Origin: an uncultured Bacteroides sp.
GTDB taxonomy: Bacteria; Bacteroidota; Bacteroidia; Bacteroidales; Bacteroidaceae
NCBI GenBank assembly: GCA_944321495.1
Contig: CALULP010000004.1
Coordinates: 1-47,723 of the forward strand
Reading direction: 5' to 3'
DNA: 47,723 nt
Below, piece after piece: positions 23,510-33,715 of this stretch. Made by a program: the position numbers and the translations under genes. The stretch's first letter is position 1; every line of letters starts with the position of its first letter. Under the pieces are notes generated by a model, which saw only the letters and a program-made list of their open reading frames with translations, made no database searches and was not told the origin of the DNA.

Positions 23510-25432
23510 ATGAAAAGCAAAGCAAAATTTGCAGGAGCAAAGCGGCTGGCAGCATCAGTCCTTCTCCTATTGTTGTGTGTCCCCATCTTTGCGCAAAGCC
23601 AAGTAAGGGTGACCGGTAAAGTAATCGACAACTTGGGCGAACCCATGATTGGTGTATCCATCTTGGAAAAAGGCACCACCAACGGCGTAGTGACCGACAT
23701 TGACGGCAACTACTCGCTCAATGCGAAAGAGGGCGGCACACTGGTATTCTCCTACGTGGGCTACATCACCCAAGAACACCCCGTGACAGGAGGAACCTTG
23801 AACAATACGGCAGCCTTTTCTCCGGCATCCTGATGATGGACCCGCTGACCGCCGTGAGCTACAGCCCCGACAACCTGCCTACCCACATGCAGAATGCACT
23901 GAACCAAGGCAAGACCCTGCTGCAGGACGAAAACGGCAACTACTACGGTGTGTCCAACTGGTATGCGGGCGAAAACTACAACCCGTTCATCATGCGCGAC
24001 AACAACAACACCAGCTATAGTGGCTTCAATGTCACCGGCTCCATCTACGCCGACCTCAAGCCCTTCGACGGCTTCACGTTCACCTCACGCTTCGGCTACC
24101 GCCTGTCGGGCTACCGCTATGCAGCCACCACCCTGCCCTACTACGGCAACGGCAGCCAGAACCGCGACTACGTAGGACAGAGCAACACGTCGTCCACCAC
24201 CATCTACTACCAATGGGAAAACTTTGCCAACTACACCAAGACCTTCAACGACGCCCACACCCTCACCGCCATGCTTGGTATGTCGTTTCAAGAGCAAAGC
24301 TACGACTATGTATATGGCAGTCTTACCGCCAATGGCGACCATGCCGTATTGCAAAACGATCCCGGATTCTACTACCTTAACTATGCATCTTCCTCAGCAG
24401 TGAAAGGCGTAGAAGGAGAAAAGACCCGCTCCGCCAAGATGTCCTACTTCGGCCGCGTAGGCTACGACTACAAAGGCCGCTACATGGTGCAAGCCTCGCT
24501 GCGTGCCGATGCCGCCGACCTTTCCATCCTGCCCGTCAGCAACCGCTGGGGGTATTTCCCCGCCGTATCGGCCGGCTGGACCATCTCCGAGGAAAACTTC
24601 TTCGAACCACTGAAACGCTACGTGCCCAGCCTGAAACTGCGTGGCGGCTGGGGACAAAACGGCAGCCTTGCCGCCCTTTCCGGTTACCCCTACAGCACGG
24701 ACATGTCCAGCATCGGCATATATCCTTTGGCGAACAGCAGCTCTTATACCTCAGCAGTCGGCCCGTCTTCCTTGGGTAATGACGGACTGAAGTGGGTTAC
24801 TTTGAAGAAGGCTATCCGGTGTATTACTCCGGGGGTATAAATTTACCGGCGTAGACCCCGAAACAGGCGACCCCACGTTTGCCGACTTAAACAATGACGG
24901 TGAAATCACGGATGACGACCGCACTTACATCGGCGATGCCATACCCGACTTCACATACGGCATCACGCTGACTGCGGCATGGAAAGGACTCGACCTCACC
25001 GTCTTCGGCAGCGGCTCCTACGGAAACGACATATTCAATGCCACCTACCGCCCCGACTACCAGACGGCCAATGTGATGAAAGAAATCTTCTACGACAATC
25101 GTTGGACTACCAGCAATACCACCGGCACTGTGCCCAAGGCAGGAGCCAACAACATGGAAAAATACATCACGTCGGATGCCATGGTATATGACGGTTCCTA
25201 TTTCAAAATCAAACAAATACAGCTGGGGTACACCCTGCCTAAAACATGGCTGAAAAAAGTCTGCATAGACAACCTGCGCCTCTACTGTTCGTTGGACGAC
25301 TTCTTTACGTTCACCAAGTATCCGGGATTCGACCCTGAAGCATCCTCCGACTCCACTTCGGGCATGGGCATAGACAAAGGCGGCTATCCCGCCTCCAAAA
25401 AGGTTGTTTTCGGCCTTAACGTAACATTCTAA
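23510..25432 (+). pseudogene. Decayed SusC/RagA-type TonB-dependent transporter
   Basis: Pieces of one SusC-like outer membrane transporter lie in three frames. Piece 1 (23510 to about 23790) has the signal peptide and the carboxypeptidase-like domain (VTGKVIDNLGEPMIGVSILEKG to YVGYITQE). It then jumps out of frame into piece 2 (from about 23797: YGSLFSGILMMDPLTAV to NDGLKW near 24797), so the TonB plug and first strands are missing. A short segment EEGYPVYY follows in a third frame. After a one-base shift near 24830 piece 3 (24836-25432, YKFTGVDPETGDPTFADLNN to SKKVVFGLNVTF) completes the barrel. About 640 residues remain of roughly 1000. It cannot make a working transporter. Codon use and the intact C-terminus suggest recent decay. 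Confidence 0.9.
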
Positions 25433-25453
25433 ACCACAAATACCGACATTACA

Positions 25454-26352
25454 ATGAAAAACATTATTTCATATATACTTTGCTCCTCGCCCTACTGGCA
25501 GGCATAATCACCGCTTGCGAGGATCGTTTGAATATAGAGAAACACGGCAATATGGGCGGCGTAAACGATTATTATCAGACTGATGAAGAAACCGAGGCTG
25601 CCGTGGCTGCCATGTACCTGAAATGGCGTACCAACGTTTACGTCAATTGGTGGTACATTCATAATTTCATGGCAGACGACGCCTGGGCAGCCGGAGGTAC
25701 ACACGGCGACAACACCGAACTTGAACAACTTAATGAATTCCGCTTCGACACGTCAAACAGCATAGTGTCTGGGTTGTACTCCGGCCTTTACACCCTCATC
25801 TACTACGCCAACCTCATCATTGAGAAAAAAACCCGCCTTCTGAAAGACAACCTCTCCGTTGACAACTCCGGCTGGCAAGTATGCACCACCATCAACCTGC
25901 GTATCATGCGCTATGCCGAGGTACTGCTCATGGCCGCCGAGGCCCATTTCCAGGCAGGCAACTCCTCCAAAGCACTGGAATACGTCAACGACATCCGCGA
26001 ACGGGCACAAGCCCCCACCCTCACCTCCATCACGATGGATGACATCAAGACAGAAAAACGGCTGGAACTGTGCTACGAAAGCTGCCGCTATGAAGACCTC
26101 ATCCGCTGGGGGGATGCGGAAGAATATCTGGGCGAGCAAGGTGCCGAAATCCCCCAATTCGGCTACTACGCCCAGACGGACGAGGACGGTAACACGCTGA
26201 CAGACGATGAGGGCAACACCATCTATGAATTCGAACTGCGCTGGCCCTACACCAACAGCACCTACGGATTCAAAGATAAGCATAGATTGCTCCCCATCCC
26301 CCTCACCGAAATCGAGGTCAACTCCAACATGGAGCAAAACGAAGGCTGGTAA
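25454..26352 (+). pseudogene. Decayed SusD/RagB-type glycan-binding lipoprotein
   Basis: The start ATG (25454) opens MKNIISYI, but the rest of the signal, TLLLALLAGIITACEDRL with its lipobox Cys, is in another frame, so a small indel breaks the signal peptide. The SusD body begins EDRLNIEKHGNMGGVNDYYQTDEE and YYANLIIEK and then jumps, after about residue 125, to the C-terminal NLRIMRYAEVLLMAAEAHFQAGNS, ERRLELCYE-like EKRLELCYESCRYEDLIRWGDA and the ending YGFKDKHRLLPIPLTEIEVNSNM. About 200 or more central residues are missing from the usual 500-plus. No further locus genes follow. Confidence 0.88.
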
Positions 26353-27035
26353 TGCAAATGCCGCCCACAGGCAATTGAAGAATCATCTCTTTCATACCTG
26401 AGGAAAAGGGTGTGCCCCAACAAGTAAGGACACTTGGGGGTACACCCTTAATCGCGTGTTATCGCAGCAAGGCCATGATGACAACCTCAAATCAGCCAAA
26501 GTGTTTTTTAACATCAATTACACTTCAAGCATCCAATTCATCAATTTGTAAGCATTCCATACTCACCCGGGACGTTCAATCTCCTTTCCATAAAAGCGAA
26601 AAAGAAAAGGAGCAGATAAGGAGATGGTAAGGAGGAGGTAAGGAGAAAGACATATCTTGACAAAGGATAACCATGTAATGGGTTTATAATGAGGAGATAA
26701 GAATGCTTTTCCAAAGGGTTTTGCAAGAATTTCCGCATTCCCGCGATGTAAAGAAAAAGAAAGTTAAATGCAAAGTACAACAAATACCACGGGCATTCCC
26801 CTGCATGCACGTCCCTGCCCTCCCCAATCTGCCAGCCTCCCCCAACCACAAGCCACAAGGTGGAACAAGGCCGGGAGAAGGTACATGGAGAACCTTAAAA
26901 TAGCCCCCTGCAATTCAGTTATTCTACAATTAATCGAAGAAAAATTTCTTTCTTTTATAAGAAATCCTTTACTTTGTGGTGCTTTACCTGTTTATTAGGG
27001 TAAATGTTCTAAAAACCAATTTAATTACATATATT
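26353..27035. other. 683-base gap after the susD pseudogene: weak hairpin and purine-rich tract
   Basis: GGGTGTGCCCCAA (26408-26420) pairs with TTGGGGGTACACCC (26434-26447), a stem with one mismatch that may end the susC/susD transcript, though no T-tract follows. From about 26590 to 26650 the plus strand is almost pure purine with repeated GTAAGGAG. A weak -7 candidate TTACTTTG (26969-26976) precedes mce. No gene or recognisable gene fragment is seen. Confidence 0.5.
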
Positions 27036-27452
27036 ATGCAAATTTCACACATTGAACACCTGGGCATTGCCGTCACAAGTATTGAGGAAGCCCTGCCGTA
27101 TTATGAAAACGTATTGGGTCTGAAGTGCTACAACATCGAAACCGTAGAAGACCAGAAAGTCAAGACCGCTTTCCTGAAAGTGGGTGAAGTAAAAATCGAA
27201 TTATTGGAGCCGACGTCGCCGGAGAGCACCATCGCCAAGTTCATCGAAAAGAACGGTGGCAAGGGTGGCATGCACCACTTGGCTTTCGCCATTGAAGACG
27301 GTGTGGCCAACGCTCTGGCATACGCTGAGGAAAAGGGCGTGCGCCTCATCGACAAAGCTCCCCGCAAAGGCGCCGAGGGTCTGAACATCGCCTTCCTGCA
27401 CCCGAAATCCACACTCGGCGTGCTGACCGAACTTTGCGAGAAGCCGGAATGA
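27036..27452 (+). CDS. mce: Methylmalonyl-CoA epimerase
   Basis: 138 residues of the vicinal-oxygen-chelate fold, from [20 protein letters not shown]. It interconverts (R)- and (S)-methylmalonyl-CoA. Metal ligands are expected at the His of IEHLGIAV, in KIELLEP, at the His pair of [12 protein letters not shown] and at the Glu of GVLTELCE. The longer frame to 26976 has an unlikely hydrophobic head and is rejected. It leads the operon with the decarboxylase subunits, with 65 bases to mmdA. Together with the mutase encoded elsewhere, these steps turn succinate into propionate. Confidence 0.95.
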   Translation: MQISHIEHLGIAVTSIEEALPYYENVLGLKCYNIETVEDQKVKTAFLKVGEVKIELLEPTSPESTIAKFIEKNGGKGGMHHLAFAIEDGVANALAYAEEKGVRLIDKAPRKGAEGLNIAFLHPKSTLGVLTELCEKPE

Positions 27453-27517
27453 TTTCCGTAAAGGATAACGACGAGAACATCATAATAAACTTCAATAACC
27501 AACACATTGATAAGAAA

Positions 27518-29071
27518 ATGAGTAATCAACTTGAAAAAATTAAAGAACTCATTGACCGCCGTGTAGCCGCGCGCCTCGGTGGTGGTGAAAAGGCTATTGC
27601 CAAACAACACGATAAAGGCAAGTACACAGCCCGTGAACGCATAGCCATGCTCCTTGACGAAGGAAGTTTCGAGGAAATGGACATGTTTGTAGAGCATCGT
27701 TGCACAAACTTCGGCATGGAGAAGAAGCACTATCCGGGCGACGGCGTGGTAACAGGTTGCGGTACGATTGAAGGCCGCCTGGTTTACGTCTTCGCACAAG
27801 ACTTCACCGTATCGGCAGGTTCGCTTTCCGAAACCATGTCAATGAAGATATGCCACATCATGGACAAAGCCATGAAGATGGGTGCCCCGGTTATCGGCTT
27901 GAACGACTCGGGCGGCGCACGCATCCAAGAAGGCATCAACGCCTTGGCAGGATATGCTGAAATCTTCCAGCGCAACATCTTGGCTTCGGGCGTCATTCCC
28001 CAGATATCGGGCATCTTCGGCCCCTGCGCAGGCGGTGCCGTTTACTCCCCTGCCCTGACAGACTTCACGCTGATGATGGAAGGCACTTCATACATGTTCC
28101 TCACCGGTCCGAAAGTTGTAAAGACCGTTACGGGCGAAGACGTTACCCAGGAGAACCTGGGAGGCGCAAGCGTGCACTCCACCAAGTCGGGCGTAACCCA
28201 TTTCACGGCTGCCACTGAGGAAGAAGCCTTGACGCTTATCCGCAAGCTCTTGAGCTACATTCCCCAAAACAACTTGGAAGAGCCGCCATACATTGACTGC
28301 ACCGACCCGATTGACCGCCTGGAAGACTCGTTGAACGAGATTATTCCCGACAACCCCAACAAGCCGTACGACATGTATGAAGTAATCGGCGCCATTGTGG
28401 ACAACGGTGAGTTCCTCGAAATCCAGAAGGATTATGCCAAGAATATCATCATCGGCTTTGCACGCTTCAACGGCCAGTCGGTAGGCATCGTGGCCAACCA
28501 GCCCAAGTTCCTGGCCGGCGTGCTCGACAGCAACGCCTCACGCAAGGGCGCACGTTTCGTGCGTTTCTGCGACGCATTCAACATTCCTATCGTATCCCTC
28601 GTAGACGTGCCGGGCTTCTTGCCGGGTACGGGACAAGAGTACAACGGCGTCATCCTGCACGGTGCCAAGTTGCTTTATGCTTACGGCGAAGCTACTGTGC
28701 CCAAAGTTACCGTTACGTTGCGCAAGTCTTACGGCGGTTCGCACATCGTGATGAGCTGTAAGCAACTGCGTGGCGACATGAACTACGCATGGCCTACTGC
28801 CGAAATCGCCGTAATGGGCGGTGCAGGCGCTGTAGAAGTACTTTATGCCAAGGAAGCCAAAGAGCACGAAAATCCGGCCCAGTTCCTGGCAGAGAAGGAA
28901 GCCGAATACACCAAGCTGTTTGCCAACCCCTACAATGCAGCCAAGTATGGCTATATAGACGATGTCATCGAACCGCGCAACACGCGTTTCCGCATCATCC
29001 GCGCCCTGCAACAGTTGCAAACCAAGAAGTTGACGAATCCCGCAAAGAAACACGGCAACATTCCTTTGTAA
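27518..29071 (+). CDS. mmdA: Methylmalonyl-CoA decarboxylase alpha subunit (carboxyltransferase)
   Basis: 517 residues from [24 protein letters not shown], the usual start of this crotonase-fold carboxyltransferase. Landmarks are [71 protein letters not shown] and [14 protein letters not shown] [19 protein letters not shown]. It moves the carboxyl group of (S)-methylmalonyl-CoA onto biotin, giving propionyl-CoA. The same family includes propionyl-CoA carboxylase beta; the OadG, biotin and OadB genes beside it decide for a sodium-pumping decarboxylase. The frame is open further upstream to 27434, overlapping mce, but the family start is 27518. Confidence 0.95.
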   Translation: MSNQLEKIKELIDRRVAARLGGGEKAIAKQHDKGKYTARERIAMLLDEGSFEEMDMFVEHRCTNFGMEKKHYPGDGVVTGCGTIEGRLVYVFAQDFTVSAGSLSETMSMKICHIMDKAMKMGAPVIGLNDSGGARIQEGINALAGYAEIFQRNILASGVIPQISGIFGPCAGGAVYSPALTDFTLMMEGTSYMFLTGPKVVKTVTGEDVTQENLGGASVHSTKSGVTHFTAATEEEALTLIRKLLSYIPQNNLEEPPYIDCTDPIDRLEDSLNEIIPDNPNKPYDMYEVIGAIVDNGEFLEIQKDYAKNIIIGFARFNGQSVGIVANQPKFLAGVLDSNASRKGARFVRFCDAFNIPIVSLVDVPGFLPGTGQEYNGVILHGAKLLYAYGEATVPKVTVTLRKSYGGSHIVMSCKQLRGDMNYAWPTAEIAVMGGAGAVEVLYAKEAKEHENPAQFLAEKEAEYTKLFANPYNAAKYGYIDDVIEPRNTRFRIIRALQQLQTKKLTNPAKKHGNIPL

Positions 29072-29098
29072 CCCAATACCCTTCACATTAAAACGAAA

Positions 29099-30037
29099 AT
29101 GATTATGAACAAAGTAAAAATTGGGATATTCTTTTCACTCGTGCTGGGTATGGGATTGTTTTCTTCGTGCGGAAGCGATGAGGGAAACAGCAAGTTGCTC
29201 TTGAACGAAGTGCTTGTAAACAACCAAAGCAACTTCCAAGACGACTACGGCATACACAGCCCGTGGATTGAAATATTCAACAAATCGTATGGTACTGCCG
29301 ACCTTGCCGGCTGCTACCTGAGGCACAGCAGCCAGCCGGGCGACACTGCATCGTACTTCATTCCCAAAGGGGATGTTTTGACGAAAATCAACCCGCGCCA
29401 GCACGCCTTGTTCTGGGCAGACGGACTGCCTAACCGTGGAACTTTCCACACTAACTTCCGCTTGGAGCCCAATGTGGACAACTGGATAGGCCTTTATGAC
29501 TCGGGCAAAAAACTGTTGGACCAGATTGTAGTCCCGGCAGCACAACTGCAAGCCGACCATTCTTACGCACGTGTGGACGATGCCGCCCCGGAATGGGAAG
29601 TGAAAGACGAATCGGCGGAGAAATACGTTACCCCCAGCACCAACAACAAGACGCTGGACAAGAACGTGAAGATGGAAAAGTTCGAACTGCACGACAGCGT
29701 CGGTATAGGCATGTCCATCACTGCCATGTTGGTAGTATTCTTCGGGCTTATCCTGCTCTATGTTTCATTTAAGTTCATCGGCAAGGCATCTGTAGCCATG
29801 AGCCGTAAGAACGCCATGAAGGCCAAGGGCATCACGGACAAGAGCGAAGCCAAGGAGAAAGGCCTCGGCCAGGCTCCGGGCGAAGTATTTGCCGCCATCT
29901 CCATGGCCCTGCACGAAATGCAAAGCGACGTGCACGACGTGGAAGAGACGGTACTTACCATTACGCGCGTAAAACGCAGCTATTCACCGTGGAGTTCCAA
30001 GATTTACACATTGCGAGAGATTCCGCATAAGAAGTAA
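29099..30037 (+). CDS. OadG-family gamma subunit with N-terminal lipobox and lamin-tail domain
   Basis: 312 residues. An N-terminal lipoprotein signal ends in GLFSSC. Residues about 32-185 form a lamin-tail-like (LTD) domain: LLLNEVLVNNQSNF, SPWIEIFNKSYGTADLAGCYL, HTNFRLEPNVDNWIGLYD, DHSYARVDD, TPSTNN. A single membrane helix follows (about 203-226, ISITAMLVVFFGLILLYVSF-like), then a cytoplasmic OadG tail. OadG holds the decarboxylase complex together in the membrane. The extracytoplasmic LTD attached to it is unusual relative to the short OadG of enterobacteria; its purpose is unknown. A second start at 29105 is equally possible. It lies 27 bases after mmdA and 26 before the biotin carrier. 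Confidence 0.85.
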   Translation: MIMNKVKIGIFFSLVLGMGLFSSCGSDEGNSKLLLNEVLVNNQSNFQDDYGIHSPWIEIFNKSYGTADLAGCYLRHSSQPGDTASYFIPKGDVLTKINPRQHALFWADGLPNRGTFHTNFRLEPNVDNWIGLYDSGKKLLDQIVVPAAQLQADHSYARVDDAAPEWEVKDESAEKYVTPSTNNKTLDKNVKMEKFELHDSVGIGMSITAMLVVFFGLILLYVSFKFIGKASVAMSRKNAMKAKGITDKSEAKEKGLGQAPGEVFAAISMALHEMQSDVHDVEETVLTITRVKRSYSPWSSKIYTLREIPHKK

Positions 30038-30063
30038 AACATACCCTAAAATTTATAGAACAA

Positions 30064-30504
30064 ATGAAAGAATATAAATACAAAATCAATGGCAATGTTT
30101 ACAATGTTGTTATCGGAGATATTGAAGGAAACATTGCCCATGTGGAGGTAAACGGCACCCCCTACAATGTAGAAATGGAAAATGCGCCCAAACCCAAGAC
30201 TACTGTCATCAAACCGGTAGTACGCCAGGCATCGACCACACCGGGAGCACCTGCCGCCCAGGTAACCAAACCTGCACCGGCATCCGGCGGCAAGTCGGGC
30301 GTGAGATCACCGCTGCCCGGTACCATTCTTGACATCAAGGTGAAAGTGGGCGACGTGGTAAAGAAGGGCCAAACCATCATTATCCTCGAAGCCATGAAGA
30401 TGGAAAACAACATCAACGCCGACCGCGATGGCAAGGTTACCGCTATCAATGTCAGCAAGGGAGATTCTATTCTTGAAGGTACTGACCTCGTAATTATTGA
30501 ATAG
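30064..30504 (+). CDS. Biotin carrier subunit of the methylmalonyl-CoA decarboxylase
   Basis: 146 residues. The N-terminal part (MKEYKYKINGNVYNVVIGD) is a small beta domain, followed by a flexible Ala/Pro linker (APAAQVTKPAPASGGK) and a C-terminal biotinyl domain, VRSPLPGTILDIKVKVGDVV to GDSILEGTDLVIIE. The biotin attachment site is the Lys of ILEAMKMENNINA. It carries CO2 from the alpha subunit to the membrane beta subunit. It ends one base before the OadB start, so the two are almost certainly translationally coupled. Confidence 0.95.
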   Translation: MKEYKYKINGNVYNVVIGDIEGNIAHVEVNGTPYNVEMENAPKPKTTVIKPVVRQASTTPGAPAAQVTKPAPASGGKSGVRSPLPGTILDIKVKVGDVVKKGQTIIILEAMKMENNINADRDGKVTAINVSKGDSILEGTDLVIIE

Positions 30505-30505
30505 T

Positions 30506-31666
30506 ATGGGAGAATTTATTAGTTTTTTAGGAAGCAACCTATCCGACTTCTGGACATATACAGGCTTTGCCAACGCTACGCCGGGGCACCTGATTATGAT
30601 CCTGGTAGGTTTGTTCTTCATTTATCTGGCTATCTCAAAGGAATTCGAGCCGATGTTGCTGATACCTATCGGCTTCGGTATCCTTGTGGGAAATATCCCC
30701 TTCAACATGGAGGCCGGCTTGCAGGTCGGCATCTATGAACAAGGGTCTGTGCTCAACATCTTATACCAAGGTGTAACTTCCGGCTGGTACCCGCCACTTA
30801 TCTTCTTGGGCATCGGTGCCATGACGGACTTCTCGGCACTTATCTCCAATCCTAAGCTGATGTTGATTGGAGCTGCTGCCCAGTTCGGTATTTTCGGCGC
30901 ATACATGATTGCCCTCCAATGGGGATTCGACCCGATGCAGGCTGCCGCTATCGGTATTATCGGTGGTGCGGATGGTCCTACGGCTATCTTCCTGTCATCT
31001 AAGCTTGCCCCGAACTTGATGGGCGCCATTGCCGTGTCAGCCTATTCATACATGGCCTTGGTTCCGGTTATCCAACCGCCGGTAATGCGTTTGCTCACCA
31101 CCAAGCACGAGCGCCTTATCCGCATGAAACCGCCTCGCGTGGTTTCGCACACGGAAAAGGTTATCTTCCCCATCCTGGGCTTGCTGCTCACCTGCTTCCT
31201 GGTACCTTCCGGCTTACCTTTGCTGGGCATGCTGTTCTTCGGCAACCTGCTGAAGGAGAGTGGCGTTACCCGTCGTCTGGCAAACACCGCCAGCGGTCCG
31301 CTGATTGATACCATCACCATGTTGCTGGGCTTGACGGTAGGTGCCTCTACACAGGCTTCGGAATTCTTGACTTTCGACTCCATCAAGATTTTCGGCCTCG
31401 GCGCCTTGTCATTCATCATTGCCACGGCTTCGGGTGTAGCTTTCGTGAAGTTCTTCAACCTGTTCTTGAAGAAGGACAACAAGATTAACCCGCTCATCGG
31501 TAATGCCGGCGTATCGGCCGTCCCCGACTCGGCACGTATCTCGCAAATCGTCGGTTTGGAATATGACCCGACCAACTATCTGCTGATGCATGCCATGGGT
31601 CCGAACGTGGCTGGTGTTATCGGTTCGGCCATCGCCGCCGGTATCTTGCTGGGATTCTTGGTATAA
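30506..31666 (+). CDS. Sodium-pumping decarboxylase beta subunit
   Basis: 386 residues, an OadB/MmdB membrane protein with about nine or more helices. The conserved Asp region lies in AAAIGIIGGADGPTAIFLSSKLAP; other landmarks are the opening GHLIMILVGLFFIYLAI, LLIPIGFGILVGNIP and the end YLLMHAMGPNVAGVIGSAIAAGILL. It releases CO2 from carboxybiotin and exports Na+ across the inner membrane, conserving energy of propionate formation. The start at 30506 follows the biotin carrier stop by one base. The operon ends here, with a strong terminator at 31695. Confidence 0.95.
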   Translation: MGEFISFLGSNLSDFWTYTGFANATPGHLIMILVGLFFIYLAISKEFEPMLLIPIGFGILVGNIPFNMEAGLQVGIYEQGSVLNILYQGVTSGWYPPLIFLGIGAMTDFSALISNPKLMLIGAAAQFGIFGAYMIALQWGFDPMQAAAIGIIGGADGPTAIFLSSKLAPNLMGAIAVSAYSYMALVPVIQPPVMRLLTTKHERLIRMKPPRVVSHTEKVIFPILGLLLTCFLVPSGLPLLGMLFFGNLLKESGVTRRLANTASGPLIDTITMLLGLTVGASTQASEFLTFDSIKIFGLGALSFIIATASGVAFVKFFNLFLKKDNKINPLIGNAGVSAVPDSARISQIVGLEYDPTNYLLMHAMGPNVAGVIGSAIAAGILLGFLV

Positions 31667-31694
31667 TAGAATAGGGAAAAAACTATCTGATAGG

Positions 31695-31740
31695 AAAAGA
31701 GGGTGCATCCCCGTTTATTCGGGATACACTCTCTTTTTTA
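31695..31740 (+). terminator. Terminator of the mce-mmd operon
   Basis: AAAAGAGGGTGCATCCC pairs with GGGATACACTCTCTTTT across a 9-base loop, with one wobble and one mismatch, and ends in a T-run (31734-31739). Confidence 0.85.
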
Positions 31741-31790
31741 CTCTTAATACATACGATAACTATCTGTCAAACAACTTATAAAAATCACTT

Positions 31791-33605
31791 ATGAAGAAGA
31801 ACATCCTATCCGCTGTCATGCTTGGACTGTTGTGTATCGGCCCGCTACAAGCCCAAGAACTCTTCTTGAACCCTATGCCACAGGAATACGCCATCAATCA
31901 AGACGGCATAGATATCCCTGCGCAATACCGCATGCTGGCGGACGATAATGATGCACTCTCTCCAGCCATCGGCCTGCTGGAAAGAGTGATGCCCGGTGAA
32001 AACGAGGAAGCCTCGTTCCGTGTCTGCATCGGCATTAAAGGCGACAAAAACATCAAGAAATACGCCCGCCACATTCCCGCGAAAGCAGAAGGTTATTATC
32101 TGAAGATAGACAAAGAAAGTATCACCATAGCCGCCAACGATGCCCGGGGCGCCTACTACGGAGTGCAAACTTTAGCACAACTTCTGGCTTTGCCACAATT
32201 ACCCCTGATAGAAATCACCGATTACCCCGACATTCCTTACCGGGGCGTGGTAGAAGGTTTTTACGGCACGCCTTGGAGTCATGAAGCGCGCCTAAGCCAA
32301 CTTGACTTCTACGGCCGCAACAAGATGAACACTTACATTTACGGTCCCAAGGACGACCCTTACCACCGCACGCCCCATTGGCGCAAGCCTTATCCGGAAA
32401 AAGAAGCCGCCCAACTCCGGGAGCTGGTGGAGAAGGCCAAAGAAAACAACGTCATTTTCTACTGGGCCATCCATCCGGGACAAGACATCAAGTGGAATGA
32501 GGAAGACCGCCAAAATCTGCTGGATAAGTTTGAAAGCATGTACCAACTGGGTGTACGGGGTTTTGCCGTGTTTTTCGATGACATCAGCGGGGAAGGTACC
32601 CAAGCCGACAAGCAAGCGGAATTGTTGAACTACCTGGATGACTACTTCGTTAAAGTGAAAGGTGACGTGGCTCCCCTCATCCTGTGCCCCACGGAGTACA
32701 ACAAGGCTTGGAGCAATGTAGCAGGCGGATACCTTACCACGCTGGGGAACAAGCTGAATGCCGGCATACAAATCATGTGGACGGGTGATGACGTGGTGGC
32801 CAGTATCGACCATCCGACCTTTGAATTTATCAACCCCTTGATAAAACGGAAAGCCTACATCTGGTGGAATTATCCTGTGTCTGATTTCGTGCAAGACCAC
32901 TTGCTCATGGGTGCCGTCTACGGCAATGCCACGGATATCCAAGACGATGCCATCGCCTTTGTATCCAACCCCATGGAACATGCCGAAGCCTCAAAAATAG
33001 CCCTGTACGGTATTGCCGCATATACTTGGAACATGGATGACTACGACCCGCAACAAGTGTGGGAAAAAGCCATCTGCGACCTGATGCCGGCCCATGCACC
33101 ATATTTGAGGACCTTTGCCATCCACAATGCAGATTTAGGCCCTAACCGTTATAACTTCCGCAGGGATGAGTCGGAAAATATCCGTCCCGCACTTGAAGTA
33201 CTCCTCCAAAGCTACAAAGAAGGAAAGATGCCGGACGAAAAGACCTTCCGTCAAGTGGAAAAAGAATGCCACGACATTTGCACAGCCTCCGACCGCTTAT
33301 TGACTGCTGACGAAAATCCCATGCTGATAAATGAAATAGCCCCTTGGCTCATTCGCTTCAAAGTACTCGGAATGTTTGGAAAAGAGGTCCTCAATGTTTT
33401 ACAGAAACAAGACCTCGGGCAAACAAAAGAGGCCGGCGAAGCTTACCTGCAAGCCCAGGCTTGGCACTCCTACTTACAGTGGACGGACAAACTGCTTAAC
33501 CAACAAGCCCAACAACCGGGCGCTGAATGTGGAAGCAAAGTGTTGTTGCCCGCCCTTGAGGCCTTATTCGAAGTAGCGGCATCCCGCCAAGAAAAGATTG
33601 AATAA
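31791..33605 (+). CDS. Beta-N-acetylglucosaminidase, glycoside hydrolase family 84 (O-GlcNAcase-like)
   Basis: 604 residues with a signal peptide (MKKNILSAVMLGLLCIGPLQAQ). An N-terminal GH20b-like domain (about 25-145) is followed by the catalytic barrel: YRGVVEGFYGTPWSHEARLSQL, YGRNKMNTYIYGPKDDPYHR, FYWAIHPGQDI and the catalytic pair D263-D264 in VFFDDISGEGTQ. GH84 uses substrate-assisted catalysis on N-acetylglucosamine ends. It is shorter than the 737-residue B. thetaiotaomicron enzyme and seems to lack the far C-terminal domain. Periplasmic or surface location is likely. It is a single gene with a terminator behind it; it may act on host glycans or hyaluronan. Confidence 0.93.
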   Translation: MKKNILSAVMLGLLCIGPLQAQELFLNPMPQEYAINQDGIDIPAQYRMLADDNDALSPAIGLLERVMPGENEEASFRVCIGIKGDKNIKKYARHIPAKAEGYYLKIDKESITIAANDARGAYYGVQTLAQLLALPQLPLIEITDYPDIPYRGVVEGFYGTPWSHEARLSQLDFYGRNKMNTYIYGPKDDPYHRTPHWRKPYPEKEAAQLRELVEKAKENNVIFYWAIHPGQDIKWNEEDRQNLLDKFESMYQLGVRGFAVFFDDISGEGTQADKQAELLNYLDDYFVKVKGDVAPLILCPTEYNKAWSNVAGGYLTTLGNKLNAGIQIMWTGDDVVASIDHPTFEFINPLIKRKAYIWWNYPVSDFVQDHLLMGAVYGNATDIQDDAIAFVSNPMEHAEASKIALYGIAAYTWNMDDYDPQQVWEKAICDLMPAHAPYLRTFAIHNADLGPNRYNFRRDESENIRPALEVLLQSYKEGKMPDEKTFRQVEKECHDICTASDRLLTADENPMLINEIAPWLIRFKVLGMFGKEVLNVLQKQDLGQTKEAGEAYLQAQAWHSYLQWTDKLLNQQAQQPGAECGSKVLLPALEALFEVAASRQEKIE

Positions 33606-33625
33606 ATGGCATAAGACTTTAAAAC

Positions 33626-33670
33626 AAAGCGGAGATAGAATCTGAATCCAATCCTATCTCCGCTTTTGTT
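33626..33670. terminator. Bidirectional terminator between the GH84 gene and the small lipoprotein gene
   Basis: AAAGCGGAGATAG (33626-33638) pairs perfectly with CTATCTCCGCTTT (33654-33666), a 13-bp stem, with a T-rich tail on the plus strand and T residues on the minus strand (TTT before 33626). Confidence 0.85.
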
Positions 33671-33715
33671 TACATGTTATCCTCCCCACTCTTTTGAAGG
33701 AAGATAAATGTACTT

